Shown: positions 6,560 to 14,775, counted from the stretch's first letter. The stretch: 16,307 nucleotides of DNA from an uncultured Bacteroides sp. (GCA_900553815.1 USEY01000068.1:1-16307), one strand, 5' to 3'. Notes: generated by a model from the letters alone, not told the origin. Numbers and translations: made by a program.

Positions 6560-7927
6560 TTATTTGCTGAACTCTTCCAGACTGACGTGAAACTCGATGA
6601 CAGCCTCGATGCCTTTGCGGATGATGTCAAGCGGTATGTTCTCGTTGGGCGAGTGAATGGCGTTAGACTCCAGTCCGAATCCCATGAGCACAGTCTTAAT
6701 GCCCAGCACCTGTTCGAAGGTGGCAATGATAGGAATACTTCCACCACGACGCACGGCCAACGGTTTCTTTCCGAAAGCCAGTTCAAATCCTTTTTCTGCC
6801 GCACGGTAAGCCGGCAGGCTGATGGGGCAGACGTATCCTTGACCGCCGTGCATCGGTGTCACTTTCACTTGCACCGTGTCGGGGGCAATGCTCTTTATAT
6901 AGTCGGCAAAGAGTTTCGAAATCTTGTGATGGTCCTGATGGGGCACCAGTCTGCACGACACTTTGGCGTATGCCTTTGAGGGCAATACCGTTTTTGAGCC
7001 TTCACCCGTATAGCCGCCCCAGATGCCGCATACATCAAACGACGGACGGCAGCTGTTGCGCTCCAGCGTGCTGTATCCCTTTTCTCCGGCCAGTGCCTTG
7101 ACACCGATGGCAGCCTTGTACTTTTCTTCGTCAAATGGAATGTGGGCAATCATGTCGCGTTCGGCCTGCGGCACTTCTTCCACGTCGTCGTAGAATCCGG
7201 GCACGGTGATGCGTCCTTCCTTGTCTATAACCTTGTCTATCATGCCGCACAAGACATTGATAGGATTGGCCACCGCACCGCCAAAGTGTCCGGAGTGCAG
7301 GTCACGGTTAGGACCAGTCACTTCTATTTCCCAGTAAGCCAGTCCGCGTAGTCCGGTAGTCAGTGAAGGCAGGTCTGCTCCCAGCATGCTGGTGTCCGAT
7401 ACCAGGATGACGTCAGCCTTCAGCAGTTCCTTGTGCTCCTGGCAGAAAGCCTCAAGGCTGGGTGAGCCTATTTCCTCCTCGCCTTCAAAGATGAACTTCA
7501 CGTTATGGTGCAGCAGGTTGTTCTTCACTACATATTCAAAGGCCTTAACCTGTATGAACGACTGTCCTTTGTCATCGTCCGCTCCGCGTGCCCAGATTCT
7601 TCCGTCTCTTATCTCCGGTTCAAAAGGTTCATTCTTCCACAATTCAAGCGGCTCTGCCGGCATGACGTCGTAGTGGGCATAGACCAGCACGGTCTGCGCT
7701 TGCGGGTCAACGGTCTTTTGGGCAAACACAATGGGATTCCCTGCCGATGGCATTACGTGTGCTTCGTCGGCTCCGGCTTCCAGCAGCAGCTGTCTCCAGC
7801 GTTCGGCACAAGCCAGCATGTCGTCATGGTGTTCAGGCTTGGCACTGATGCTGGGGATGCGGATAAGGCTGAACAACTCGTCCAGCATACGGTTCTCGTT
7901 TTTTGCGATATATTGTTTGATGTCCAT
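6560..7927 (-). CDS. M20 family metallopeptidase (dipeptidase)
   Basis: This is a 455-residue cytoplasmic di-zinc peptidase of the M20A/CNDP-like dipeptidase group. The metal and catalytic residues are all present: His85 and Asp87 in AHYDV, the bridging Asp118 in RGADDDKG, catalytic Glu151 and ligand Glu152 in FEGEEEIGS, Asp178 in VSDTSM, and His425 in AIHSPNE. His211 in DLHSGHFGG lies at the start of the lid/dimerisation domain (about 205-330). There is no signal peptide, so it probably hydrolyses imported di- and tripeptides; exact specificity cannot be read from sequence. It starts 53 bases after aroC on the same strand, with no promoter seen between them, so co-transcription is likely. 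The only good terminator lies inside the convergent OmpA-family gene. Confidence 0.92.
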   Translation of the reverse strand: MDIKQYIAKNENRMLDELFSLIRIPSISAKPEHHDDMLACAERWRQLLLEAGADEAHVMPSAGNPIVFAQKTVDPQAQTVLVYAHYDVMPAEPLELWKNEPFEPEIRDGRIWARGADDDKGQSFIQVKAFEYVVKNNLLHHNVKFIFEGEEEIGSPSLEAFCQEHKELLKADVILVSDTSMLGADLPSLTTGLRGLAYWEIEVTGPNRDLHSGHFGGAVANPINVLCGMIDKVIDKEGRITVPGFYDDVEEVPQAERDMIAHIPFDEEKYKAAIGVKALAGEKGYSTLERNSCRPSFDVCGIWGGYTGEGSKTVLPSKAYAKVSCRLVPHQDHHKISKLFADYIKSIAPDTVQVKVTPMHGGQGYVCPISLPAYRAAEKGFELAFGKKPLAVRRGGSIPIIATFEQVLGIKTVLMGFGLESNAIHSPNENIPLDIIRKGIEAVIEFHVSLEEFSK

Positions 7928-7980
7928 TATATGATTATTTTAAGGTTGTCTATAGCTGTGTTCACTATGATTGCGCAATG

Positions 7981-9057
7981 CTATAATTGTGTAGTACGGT
8001 CAATCAGGTAATAGTCGAGTATCGTCATGGCAGCCATTGCCTCCACAATAGGCACGGCACGCGGCAATACGCAAGGATCGTGGCGCCCTTTAGCTTTGAG
8101 GGTAGTGTCTATGCCGTCCAGGTTGACCGTATGCTGTTCCATCAGCACCGTGGCTACCGGCTTGAAGGCCACTCTGAAATAGATGTCCTGTCCGTTGCTG
8201 ATGCCGCCCTGTATGCCTCCCGAGTGGTTGCTTCGTGTCTCTATGCGTCCGGCATTGTTATAGAATACGTCGTTCTGTTCCGAACCTTTCATTTTCAGCC
8301 CTTTGAATCCATCGCCATATTCAAAGGCTTTGGCTGCATTGATGCTGAGCATGGCTCCTCCCAGCGCGGCATGTAGCTTTCCGAATACCGGTTGCCCCAG
8401 CCCTATGGGGCATCCTTTGATGACACAAGTGATGACTCCTCCTATCGTGTCGCCTTCTGCTTTGATTTGCTTGATGTACGTTTCCATCTCCTGTGCCTTT
8501 ATGGGGTCGGGGCAGCGCACGTCGTTGCTCTCCACCAGGCTCAGGTCATAGGCCGTATAGTTGTCATCCAATTTGATATGTCCCACTTGCGAAGTGTAGG
8601 CTGTTATGCTGATACCCAGCTGTCTGAGTGCCAGCTTGGCCAATGCACCACCCACCACGCGCGATATGGTCTCACGGGCCGATGAACGTCCGCCTCCCCG
8701 ATGGTCGCGTATGCCATATTTGGTTTTGTATGTAAAGTCAGCGTGTGATGGCCTATATACATTTTTCAGGTTATTATAGTCGTCCGAATGTTGGTTCTTA
8801 TTCCAGACCACGAAGCCGATGGGGCATCCGGTTGATTTCCCTTCGAAAATACCCGATAGGAACTCTACCTGGTCCGGTTCCTGACGGGCAGTAGTTAGCA
8901 ACGACTGTCCCGGTCTGCGTCGGTTCAGTTCGGTCTGTACAAAGTCTAAATCAATGTTGATACCTGCAGGAAAACCGTCGATGACGCCTCCAATGCCTTT
9001 GCCATGCGATTCTCCAAAGCTGGTAAGGCGGAAAATGTTTCCAAAAGAATTGAACAT
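7981..9057 (-). CDS. aroC: Chorismate synthase
   Basis: AroC removes phosphate from 5-enolpyruvylshikimate-3-phosphate using reduced FMN to form chorismate, the last common step to aromatic amino acids, folate and menaquinone. The 358-residue protein shows the family signatures [18 protein letters not shown] near the N-terminus, [20 protein letters not shown] with VVGGALAKL, and a C-terminal half with [21 protein letters not shown]. Length is normal. The frame extends two codons to a TTG at 9063, but the ATG at 9057 gives the canonical [19 protein letters not shown] start. A promoter match lies at 9119-9151 on this strand. The gene leads a probable two-gene transcript with the M20 peptidase; no other shikimate gene is nearby. 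Confidence 0.97.
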   Translation of the reverse strand: MFNSFGNIFRLTSFGESHGKGIGGVIDGFPAGINIDLDFVQTELNRRRPGQSLLTTARQEPDQVEFLSGIFEGKSTGCPIGFVVWNKNQHSDDYNNLKNVYRPSHADFTYKTKYGIRDHRGGGRSSARETISRVVGGALAKLALRQLGISITAYTSQVGHIKLDDNYTAYDLSLVESNDVRCPDPIKAQEMETYIKQIKAEGDTIGGVITCVIKGCPIGLGQPVFGKLHAALGGAMLSINAAKAFEYGDGFKGLKMKGSEQNDVFYNNAGRIETRSNHSGGIQGGISNGQDIYFRVAFKPVATVLMEQHTVNLDGIDTTLKAKGRHDPCVLPRAVPIVEAMAAMTILDYYLIDRTTQL

Positions 9058-9118
9058 AATCAAGTCGCTTTAAATAGTTAGAATAATAGATAGACGCTTT
9101 CCAATGAATAAATCAGGA

Positions 9119-9151
9119 TAAAGATAAGACTTTTATTTGAAGAAATCCAAC
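9119..9151 (-). promoter_or_regulatory. Predicted promoter of aroC
   Basis: On the minus strand: GTTG (9151-9148), 21 bases, TATCTTTA (9126-9119). Each box has one mismatch to TTTG/TAnnTTTG. The -7 box is identical to that proposed for anmK. The leader would be about 55 bases. Confidence 0.5.
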
Positions 9152-9289
9152 GAAACGCGACTCTTTTTTCCTCAGTCGTACCTCTCTCTTCTATGGCAGA
9201 AATATGATTGTTTGACCGATATGGCATGAAAAAATATCCGATTTTATGTGATAATCTTAAAAACAGAACAATTAATCTAAATGAAAGAC

Positions 9290-9321
9290 CTTGTATATCT
9301 GTTAGGAAACGCCTTACTTTG
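9290..9321 (+). promoter_or_regulatory. Predicted promoter of the DUF4925-like lipoprotein gene
   Basis: CTTG (9290-9293), 20 bases, TTACTTTG (9314-9321): each box differs from the consensus by one base and the spacing is ideal. The leader of about 65 bases would contain the small hairpin GCCTC-TTGTA-GAGGC (9351-9365). Confidence 0.5.
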
Positions 9322-9350
9322 CCCCTGTTTTTTTAGAATAGAAGAATCAA

Positions 9351-9365
9351 GCCTCTTGTAGAGGC
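9351..9365 (+). promoter_or_regulatory. Small hairpin in the 5' leader of the lipoprotein gene
   Basis: GCCTC (9351-9355) pairs with GAGGC (9361-9365) around a five-base loop, about 30 bases before the ATG at 9394. A 10-base palindrome, ACATTAATGT (9378-9387), follows just before the start codon. They could affect translation or mRNA stability; no known riboswitch is recognised. Confidence 0.3.
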
Positions 9366-9393
9366 GTATTATTAACAACATTAATGTAATCTT

Positions 9394-10620
9394 ATGAAGA
9401 AAAATTTGCTTTATGCGTTCGCATTGATTTGCTCGCTGAGTTTTTTCACGGCTTGTAGTGATGATGAAGATAGTTCACTTCCTGTAGAAGATATAAATGC
9501 GACTTATACTTCAAGTAATGCAAACAATCAGTTGGTGTTGACATACAGCGGTGCTGTTATGTTGGGCAAGAGTGCAACTTTTAATTCAGTTGATGGAAAA
9601 ACGGCAACTATTACTTTAACAGGTGCGCCTATTTCTTTGACTAGAGCAGATGCACAAGTTGGGCTGATTAATCCTGGGGTTATTCCTGGTGAAACTACCA
9701 CAACTTTAACAGTGAACTTGATAGCTAATGGTACAAACAGTTATACTTTTGAAGGAACAGATGAGGTCAATAGTTGTACTGTGGTTTACAAAGGCTCGAT
9801 AGAAAAAGGGAAACTGACTATAGAACTGACAGTGACAATGCCACAGAATGAGTTGATTGGAACATGGAATTTGCTTCCTTATGATGCATTTGGTACTGCT
9901 TTTCCTATTCGTTCACATTGGGAATCGGAACAAAAGTTTAATGTTTCGATAGAATTTGCTCCAGGATTTCCGATGGAGTTGGAAATGCATCCAGGTGAGT
10001 TGATTGCTATGGCGTCTGGTATAGAATTGATTCCGACAGAAGATGGAAAAACTCTTAATCTTAATGAAGCTCTGACAGCTTTATTACAAAATGTGACTTT
10101 TTGTGCTGATGGTAACATCATTGCTTCTTATTCAGATGCAGCCAATTTGGCTTCTCCTATTTGGACCAACTCGCCAGTAAACATGGTACAGTATGCTGTA
10201 AAAAACAACCGTTTGTATCTCTATTTGAATGTAGATGCTGTTATGGGACTCATAACAAAGGAAAGTTCAACTAAAGGATTGGATATCAATACAATTCTTC
10301 CGATAGTATTACCAAAATTAGTAGAATTGGTTCCGATGCTTTCTCAAGGTATTCCTTTAGGATATAAGATTGGTGAAGATGGTATGTTGAGTGTATATAT
10401 TGATAAGGAACTGGGTAAACCTATTATTGATACATTGATACTTTTGATGGAAAACGATGAAGTGGCAAATGCTATAAAGGAACTGGCTACTAGTAATCCT
10501 GATTTTGGAGCATTTGCTGGTACGGTAGAGGCAATTATTGACCAGTTCCCTGAAGTAGCTACCAAAACCAATATGGAAACTTTGGAATTGGGACTGAATT
10601 TTATAACTCCGAATGAGTAA
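9394..10620 (+). CDS. Surface lipoprotein resembling DUF4925 family
   Basis: The 408-residue protein starts with a lipoprotein signal (MKKNLLYAFALICSLSFFTAC, Cys21 as lipid anchor). SDDEDSS follows the cysteine, an acidic stretch like the Bacteroides lipoprotein export signal that places proteins on the cell surface. The first half of the mature part is Thr/Ser-rich beta-strand-like sequence with repeated short strands (LVLTYSGAV, ATITLTGAP, TTLTVNLIANG); the second half has longer helical stretches, including VLPKLVELVPML. I recall this pattern as DUF4925, a Bacteroides family without known function, but cannot confirm it here. No enzyme motif is visible. The gene is monocistronic, with its own promoter and a terminator after the stop. 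It is clearly more AT-rich than topB or the OmpA-family gene: for example, 17 of 60 bases are G or C at 10261-10320, against 42 of 60 at 2221-2280. Confidence 0.8.
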   Translation: MKKNLLYAFALICSLSFFTACSDDEDSSLPVEDINATYTSSNANNQLVLTYSGAVMLGKSATFNSVDGKTATITLTGAPISLTRADAQVGLINPGVIPGETTTTLTVNLIANGTNSYTFEGTDEVNSCTVVYKGSIEKGKLTIELTVTMPQNELIGTWNLLPYDAFGTAFPIRSHWESEQKFNVSIEFAPGFPMELEMHPGELIAMASGIELIPTEDGKTLNLNEALTALLQNVTFCADGNIIASYSDAANLASPIWTNSPVNMVQYAVKNNRLYLYLNVDAVMGLITKESSTKGLDINTILPIVLPKLVELVPMLSQGIPLGYKIGEDGMLSVYIDKELGKPIIDTLILLMENDEVANAIKELATSNPDFGAFAGTVEAIIDQFPEVATKTNMETLELGLNFITPNE

Positions 10621-10659
10621 GAATCATTAGTTGAGAAGTCTGTATTTTTATTGATTGTA

Positions 10660-10720
10660 AATCCCTCTATTGCTTTTTTTATTTATAGAGCGAGCAGTGG
10701 AGGGATTGCTTTTTGTTTTT
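10660..10720 (+). terminator. Terminator of the DUF4925-like gene
   Basis: AATCCCTC (10660-10667) pairs with GAGGGATT (10700-10707), followed by a T-rich run (GCTTTTTGTTTTT). The long loop contains a competing stem, CTCTAT (10665-10670) with ATAGAG (10685-10690). The position 40 bases after the stop codon fits a terminator. Confidence 0.65.
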
Positions 10721-10832
10721 ACTTAGGATACTTGTATATCTTTTTGTTCCTTATCGTTTACTACCATTTGTGTAGAAATAATTTTTTTATGATTATTTGG
10801 ATTGTGTATGAGTCATCATCTTGAAATCTAAT

Positions 10833-10879
10833 AAAACAAAAACTCCCGCCATCGTACTTTGGTTGCGATGGCGGGAGTT
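10833..10879 (-). terminator. Strong terminator of the PCMD/beta-barrel operon
   Basis: AACTCCCGCCATCG (10841-10854) pairs perfectly with CGATGGCGGGAGTT (10866-10879), a 14-bp GC-rich stem with an 11-base loop. On the minus strand it is followed by TTTGTTTTAT, and it begins about 20 bases after the stop of the beta-barrel gene. It faces the + strand terminator at 10660-10720, so the two convergent genes are insulated separately. Confidence 0.85.
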
Positions 10880-10899
10880 GTCTTTTATATCACATTATT

Positions 10900-11688
10900 T
10901 CAGAACGCATACCCAAATCCCACATTCAGGTAGATTGGATACATGGCAAAGGTAATAGTCTGGAAATCTTTCTGGAAGATGTCGTTCAGTCCCCAAGTCA
11001 GGTCGGCATTCACATTCAGATGCTTGAATGCACGCCAGCTGATGCCCGCCTGCAAGCCCCATTGGAATTTGCGCAGGTCGTCAGAAAAGTCGTAGGGGGC
11101 TGTACTGTCGCCTTCAAAGTTCACTTTATTGCCTGTAGGGTCTCCTTCTCGCAGATAGCCGTCAAATACATATCCCGAAAAATCTCCTCTGGTCAGCAAC
11201 GACACATAAGGACCAAAATGAACCCTTGTCCGTTGGTTGGCCTTCCAGGCCGCCAATATAGGCACAGTAAAATATGAGGCATTGAATTTGGTTTTTACCA
11301 TACCCGTCCAATTGCCTTTCATTCGCTCTCCGCCGTTGCCTATGATTTCCATGCTATAGTTTTTAGTGCGTGCTTCGGCTTCCATGCCTTTGCTTTCAAG
11401 CCTGAGTCCCAGTATCACGCCCCATTTCTTTTCCTTATCTATCCATTTGATGATATCTCCTTCAATGGAAAAATTAATGTTTGGCGAGTATCCCGTCAGT
11501 GCTCTTATTTCCTTGGGGAGAGGAATGGGCGAGGTGCCTCCTATATTGAAACCGGCTTTCACTTCATATTCCAGTCCGTAGAGTGCTGACTGTATGATGC
11601 CCCGGTTGCGGTCTTCTTGTGCATGCAGTTGGGTGGTTGTTGCCACTACAAAGCTCATGATGAGCCACAGTATATTTCTTTTTGTCAT
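10900..11688 (-). CDS. Outer-membrane beta-barrel protein (PF13568-like porin family)
   Basis: The 262-residue protein has a cleavable signal peptide (MTKRNILWLIMSF, predicted cut near LHA-Q, residues 23-24) and no lipobox. The mature part alternates hydrophobic and polar residues in repeated strands (EYEVKAGFNIGG, WGVILGLRLESKG, SYFTVPILAAWK, RVHFGPYVSLLTRG, KFQWGLQAGISW, LNVNADLTWGLNDIF, PIYLNVGFGYAF). It ends in Phe, as expected for a BAM-inserted barrel. This resembles the small Bacteroidetes barrels annotated as outer membrane beta-barrel or PorT-like. It lies 22 bases downstream of the PCMD lipoprotein gene and is surely in the same transcript, so the barrel may serve or accompany that surface protein. 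Substrate or partner is unknown. Confidence 0.82.
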   Translation of the reverse strand: MTKRNILWLIMSFVVATTTQLHAQEDRNRGIIQSALYGLEYEVKAGFNIGGTSPIPLPKEIRALTGYSPNINFSIEGDIIKWIDKEKKWGVILGLRLESKGMEAEARTKNYSMEIIGNGGERMKGNWTGMVKTKFNASYFTVPILAAWKANQRTRVHFGPYVSLLTRGDFSGYVFDGYLREGDPTGNKVNFEGDSTAPYDFSDDLRKFQWGLQAGISWRAFKHLNVNADLTWGLNDIFQKDFQTITFAMYPIYLNVGFGYAF

Positions 11689-11710
11689 TTCTTTTTTCTT
11701 GCTTTAAGTT

Positions 11711-12862
11711 TTATTCTTCATAGTCCAGAGCCACTTCGTCAACATATAGTGTGCTGCCCGGTGCTCCTTCAAAGTAGTTACCGCGTATGCTCGATGCAAA
11801 TACGATGGCCAGGTTATATTTTCCTTCTTTCAGTTTTACGGGGTCCACGGTTTTGCCATCGCGCATTCTGAAGGGCAGGATAAATTCCGTCCATTCATCT
11901 GTTTCCTTGGCGTTTTCAATGCGTGCTACAGAGACTATCTGTTCGTTGTCTTCGGCCAATATGTTGGTGCCATCCAGTACAGGGCATTCTGTAGTGCTCT
12001 CATAGAAGACAGCGTAGATGTCGAAGATATCCTTACGGTCGGGCACGGGCTTCAGCTTGTCTTCCGCATTTTTATCCAGTTCGTAGAAGGTCTCACCGGC
12101 CTTGAACTTGTAGTAGCCCCGCAGGGTAGTCGGTATATAATCGAACTGTGTGCCAAACTTAGTAGCCTTCAGTGCATTGGTCAGTGCGCTGCCCAGGTTG
12201 AACTCGCCGTTAAACAGATTGCCCGCTGCAATAGGCATGTTCACACTACTGCCCAGCGAACCTGTTTTCAGTGTCACCAGCTTCAGGCATTTTGTGCCAT
12301 CCTTGCCTTCGGCCGACTGGTAGGTAGGAAACTTTTCCGGGTCCTTGATGGTGTAGTCTGTCAGTGCATAGCCCGGATTACCACTGGCCCAGGACATGGT
12401 CTCCACGCCCATCTGGTCGGTTTCATAGAATATGTGATATTTGCCGTCCTCTCCCAGACGTACGTTCTCAAAATTATAGTTACTGCAGGTAAATCCCGTA
12501 TTGGTTACTTCCAGCCGGTACTTGCGTTGCCACTGTCCGTCTTCCGAAGTCACGATGTAGGTCTGTGGTGTGTTGAAGTCCAGTACAGTTCCGCTTTCAG
12601 GTACCACGGTGGCTCCCGGTGTCAGTGTCAGTTCAGGTGCCAGTTTGCTTACGTCGGTATCCTTTTTGACGTACAACACAATGGGGTAAACCTTTCCTTC
12701 GGTTTCGTTGTTGATGGCGTCAAGCTGTACATAGCGCACCAGTACGTCGCCCGGCAATTCCACCGACTCAATGTCTGCTTCTGTGTTCAGAGCCTCTTCC
12801 TGTATGCAGGCCGTTGCCAGTACGGCAAGCAGCAGGCAGGCCATCCATTCTTTCATTTTCAT
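11711..12862 (-). CDS. PCMD-domain lipoprotein
   Basis: The 383-residue protein has a lipoprotein signal (MKMKEWMACLLLAVLATAC, Cys19) followed by IQEE, consistent with surface display. Residues about 35-125 form an Ig-like or cadherin-like domain of the DUF5018 sort (ELTLTPGATVVPESG, then YIVTSEDGQWQRKYRLEVT). Residues about 128-383 match the PCMD domain (PF13201) by WASGNPGYAL, KCLKLVTLKTG, LRGYYKFKAGETFYEL, FDIYAVFYEST, the ARIENAKETDEWTEFILPF region and the final LYVDEVALDY. PCMD was named for a putative carbohydrate role and has a lectin-like jelly-roll fold; no binding activity can be read from the sequence. A second ATG lies two codons downstream (12856), and either could start translation; purine-rich AGAAGAAG precedes the first. 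It is the first gene of an operon with the beta-barrel. Confidence 0.85.
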   Translation of the reverse strand: MKMKEWMACLLLAVLATACIQEEALNTEADIESVELPGDVLVRYVQLDAINNETEGKVYPIVLYVKKDTDVSKLAPELTLTPGATVVPESGTVLDFNTPQTYIVTSEDGQWQRKYRLEVTNTGFTCSNYNFENVRLGEDGKYHIFYETDQMGVETMSWASGNPGYALTDYTIKDPEKFPTYQSAEGKDGTKCLKLVTLKTGSLGSSVNMPIAAGNLFNGEFNLGSALTNALKATKFGTQFDYIPTTLRGYYKFKAGETFYELDKNAEDKLKPVPDRKDIFDIYAVFYESTTECPVLDGTNILAEDNEQIVSVARIENAKETDEWTEFILPFRMRDGKTVDPVKLKEGKYNLAIVFASSIRGNYFEGAPGSTLYVDEVALDYEE

Positions 12863-12965
12863 TCTTCTTCTGTTTTTGGGTTAGGTTTGGTTCTAATGGT
12901 TTAATCTGTTGGTAATAAGGTGGTAAATTAGGTATTCAACTTTAACTTCGTTGATTTTCAATTCG

Positions 12966-12997
12966 CAAATGCAAAACTTGAGTTTAAAAGTAATAAA
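12966..12997 (-). promoter_or_regulatory. Possible promoter of the PCMD operon
   Basis: On the minus strand: TTTA (12997-12994), 20 bases, TGCATTTG (12973-12966), one mismatch in each box with ideal spacing. The leader would be about 100 bases. In such AT-rich DNA chance matches are likely. A perfect -7 box, TACATTTG (13205-13198), lies farther up but lacks a -33. Confidence 0.35.
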
Positions 12998-13009
12998 GAA
13001 ACTATCAGT

Positions 13010-13023
13010 CCACCTAAAGGTGG
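13010..13023. repeat. 14-base palindrome upstream of the PCMD operon
   Basis: CCACCT-AA-AGGTGG is a perfect inverted repeat. It lies 13 bases upstream of the candidate -33 box at 12994-12997, where an operator or activator site could act on the PCMD operon. It is too tight for a good hairpin in RNA. Confidence 0.4.
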
Positions 13024-13357
13024 TCTTCAGTAGATACAGCTCAATAGTAAGTACATAGACTGTATAATACTGTTTGGCATTTAAGCTTTACCTTCTAACT
13101 CAACTTGTTGACTGATAATGTTTTATTACTTGAGAAACTTGTAATACTTTACCTGTTTTACTTGCAAAATTTCAATCAATAGTTTGATAATACATTGCAA
13201 ATGTATAAAAAAATAGTGCTTTTATCATCATCTGTAACAGCTTATAATGCTCAAGTGTAGTCAAATGTTCATTCATTCTTCGTTTAAAGTCAGTCCAAAT
13301 TCGTTTCCCGTATGACAAAATGTTATCCTGAAAGCAGGTATTATTACACTTAAATAT

Positions 13358-13365
13358 TATCTTTG
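13358..13365 (+). promoter_or_regulatory. -7 element for the SDH-alpha-like gene
   Basis: TATCTTTG is a full match to TAnnTTTG and the same octamer as in the topB and EamA promoters. No TTTG lies 19-21 bases upstream, so the promoter may need an activator. The leader would be about 28 bases before the ATG at 13400. Confidence 0.5.
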
Positions 13366-13399
13366 TTGCACTTTTCTATAATTAATAGCTTGGTGAGAT

Positions 13400-14692
13400 A
13401 TGAATGAACAAGAAAGGAAAAATATCATTGCCCTGGTGAAGCGCGAAGTTGTTCCCGCCATCGGGTGCACGGAGCCTATGGCTGTAGCATTGTGCGTGGC
13501 CAAGGCTGCCGAAGTGCTGGGCAAACGCCCTGAGAAAATTACAGCACTGCTCAGTACCAATATTCTGAAGAATGCCATGGGGGTAGGTATTCCCGGTACC
13601 GGAGGCATGATAGGTCTACCCATAGCCATAGCTTTGGGAGCATTGGTGGGTAAGTCGGACTATCAGCTTGAGGTATTGAAGGACAGCACACCCGAAGCTG
13701 TAGCCGAAGGCAAGCGTTTCATTGACGAGCATCGCATACATATAGCGCTGAAAGATGGCATCACGGAGAAGCTGTATGTGGAAGTACACTGCGAGGCTGA
13801 CGGTGAGAAAGCAGTTGCCATCATTGCCGGCGGACATACCAATTTTGTATATGTGGCCCGCAATGAACATGTGTTGCTGGATAAGCAATGTGCCGGCAGT
13901 GCTTCCGACGACGATGGTGAGACTGTCGACCTGACTTTACGTAAGGTGTATGATTTTGCTACGACAGCCCCGTTGGATGAAATCCGCTTTATTCTCGATA
14001 CTGCGCGTCTGAACAAAGCTGCTGCCGAGCAATCCTTCAAAGGTGATTACGGTCACGGCCTGGGCAAGATGCTGCGCGGAAACTATGAACACAAGGTCAT
14101 GGGCGACAGCGTGTTCTCGCATATCCTTTCTTATACTTCGGGTGCATGCGATGCCCGTATGGCTGGTGCCATGATTCCCGTCATGAGCAATTCGGGCAGC
14201 GGCAACCAGGGAATTTCGGCCACGCTTCCTGTCGTGGTCTATGCCGAAGAAAACGGCAAGTCGGAGGAAGAACTGATTCGTGCGTTGATGCTGAGCCACC
14301 TCACTGTGATTTACATCAAGCAGAGTCTGGGACGCCTTTCGGCCCTCTGTGGTTGCGTAGTAGCTGCCACTGGTTCCAGTTGTGGCATCACTTGGCTCAT
14401 GGGAGGCAGTTTTGAGCAGATATGCTATGCCGTGCAGAACATGATAGCCAACCTGACAGGTATGATTTGCGATGGTGCCAAACCCAGCTGTGCGCTGAAG
14501 GTGACTACCGGAGTTTCTACTGCCGTTCTCTCTGCCATCATGGCCATGGAGAATCGTTGTGTGACGTCGGTAGAAGGTATCGTCGACAAGGATGTGGACC
14601 AAAGCATACGAAACCTGACCAAGATAGGTTCGCAAGGCATGAACGAAACCGACCGTCTGGTGCTTGACATCATGGTGAATAAGAAATCCTGA
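13400..14692 (+). CDS. SDH-alpha / L-cysteine desulfidase-like protein (UPF0597, YhaM family)
   Basis: This 430-residue cytoplasmic protein belongs to the serine dehydratase alpha-chain superfamily (PF03313), as a single-chain member like E. coli YhaM/CyuA and archaeal L-cysteine desulfidase. Signature stretches are PAIGCTEPMAVALCVAKA (19-36), GVGIPGTGGMIGLPIA (61-76), SNSGSGNQGI (263-272), ALCGCVVAATGSSCGITWLMGG (315-336) and GMICDGAKPSC (354-364). By analogy with the archaeal enzyme, Cys23, Cys317 and Cys357 are probable ligands of a [4Fe-4S] cluster; the 40-residue spacing of the last two agrees. The likely reaction is breakdown of L-cysteine to pyruvate, ammonia and sulfide, or of L-serine to pyruvate and ammonia; sequence cannot decide. 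The start at 13400 gives the family N-terminus and follows a good -7 box. No beta subunit or transporter gene adjoins it. A terminator follows. Confidence 0.9.
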   Translation: MNEQERKNIIALVKREVVPAIGCTEPMAVALCVAKAAEVLGKRPEKITALLSTNILKNAMGVGIPGTGGMIGLPIAIALGALVGKSDYQLEVLKDSTPEAVAEGKRFIDEHRIHIALKDGITEKLYVEVHCEADGEKAVAIIAGGHTNFVYVARNEHVLLDKQCAGSASDDDGETVDLTLRKVYDFATTAPLDEIRFILDTARLNKAAAEQSFKGDYGHGLGKMLRGNYEHKVMGDSVFSHILSYTSGACDARMAGAMIPVMSNSGSGNQGISATLPVVVYAEENGKSEEELIRALMLSHLTVIYIKQSLGRLSALCGCVVAATGSSCGITWLMGGSFEQICYAVQNMIANLTGMICDGAKPSCALKVTTGVSTAVLSAIMAMENRCVTSVEGIVDKDVDQSIRNLTKIGSQGMNETDRLVLDIMVNKKS

Positions 14693-14737
14693 TACCTCGG
14701 TCGACAGTTTCTCGTTCTGTCATGCCGTCGCTTATAT

Positions 14738-14775
14738 GCCCGGTTGGTACACGGTTGCCAGCCGGGCTTATTGTT
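14738..14775 (+). terminator. Probable terminator of the SDH-alpha-like gene
   Basis: GCCCGGTTGG (14738-14747) pairs with CCAGCCGGGC (14758-14767), ten pairs including one G-U, around a ten-base loop, followed by TTATTGTTG. It begins 46 bases after the stop codon. The T-tract is interrupted, so efficiency may be moderate. Confidence 0.6.

Larger units (their letters stand above)
9058..9393. other. 336-base divergent spacer between aroC and the DUF4925-like gene
   Basis: The spacer holds two outward-facing promoter matches (minus 9119-9151 for aroC, plus 9290-9321 for the lipoprotein gene) and a small hairpin in the lipoprotein leader. Bases 9174-9190 contain one TCGTACCTC unit resembling the 11-base tandem array at 14996-15050. 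No coding region is visible. Confidence 0.6.
12863..13399. other. 537-base AT-rich divergent spacer
   Basis: The spacer lies between the PCMD operon and the SDH-alpha-like gene. It carries a -7 box for the right gene (13358-13365), candidate minus-strand boxes for the PCMD operon (12966-12997, and an isolated TACATTTG at 13205-13198) and a 14-base palindrome (13010-13023). No coding frame is supported. Its length and AT-richness suggest regulated, possibly alternative, promoters for the PCMD operon. Confidence 0.55.

Noticed and set aside
5818..6804. 328-codon minus-strand frame over the OmpA-family gene end
   Set aside because: It is a shadow of two real convergent genes, crosses their junction and lacks any motif.
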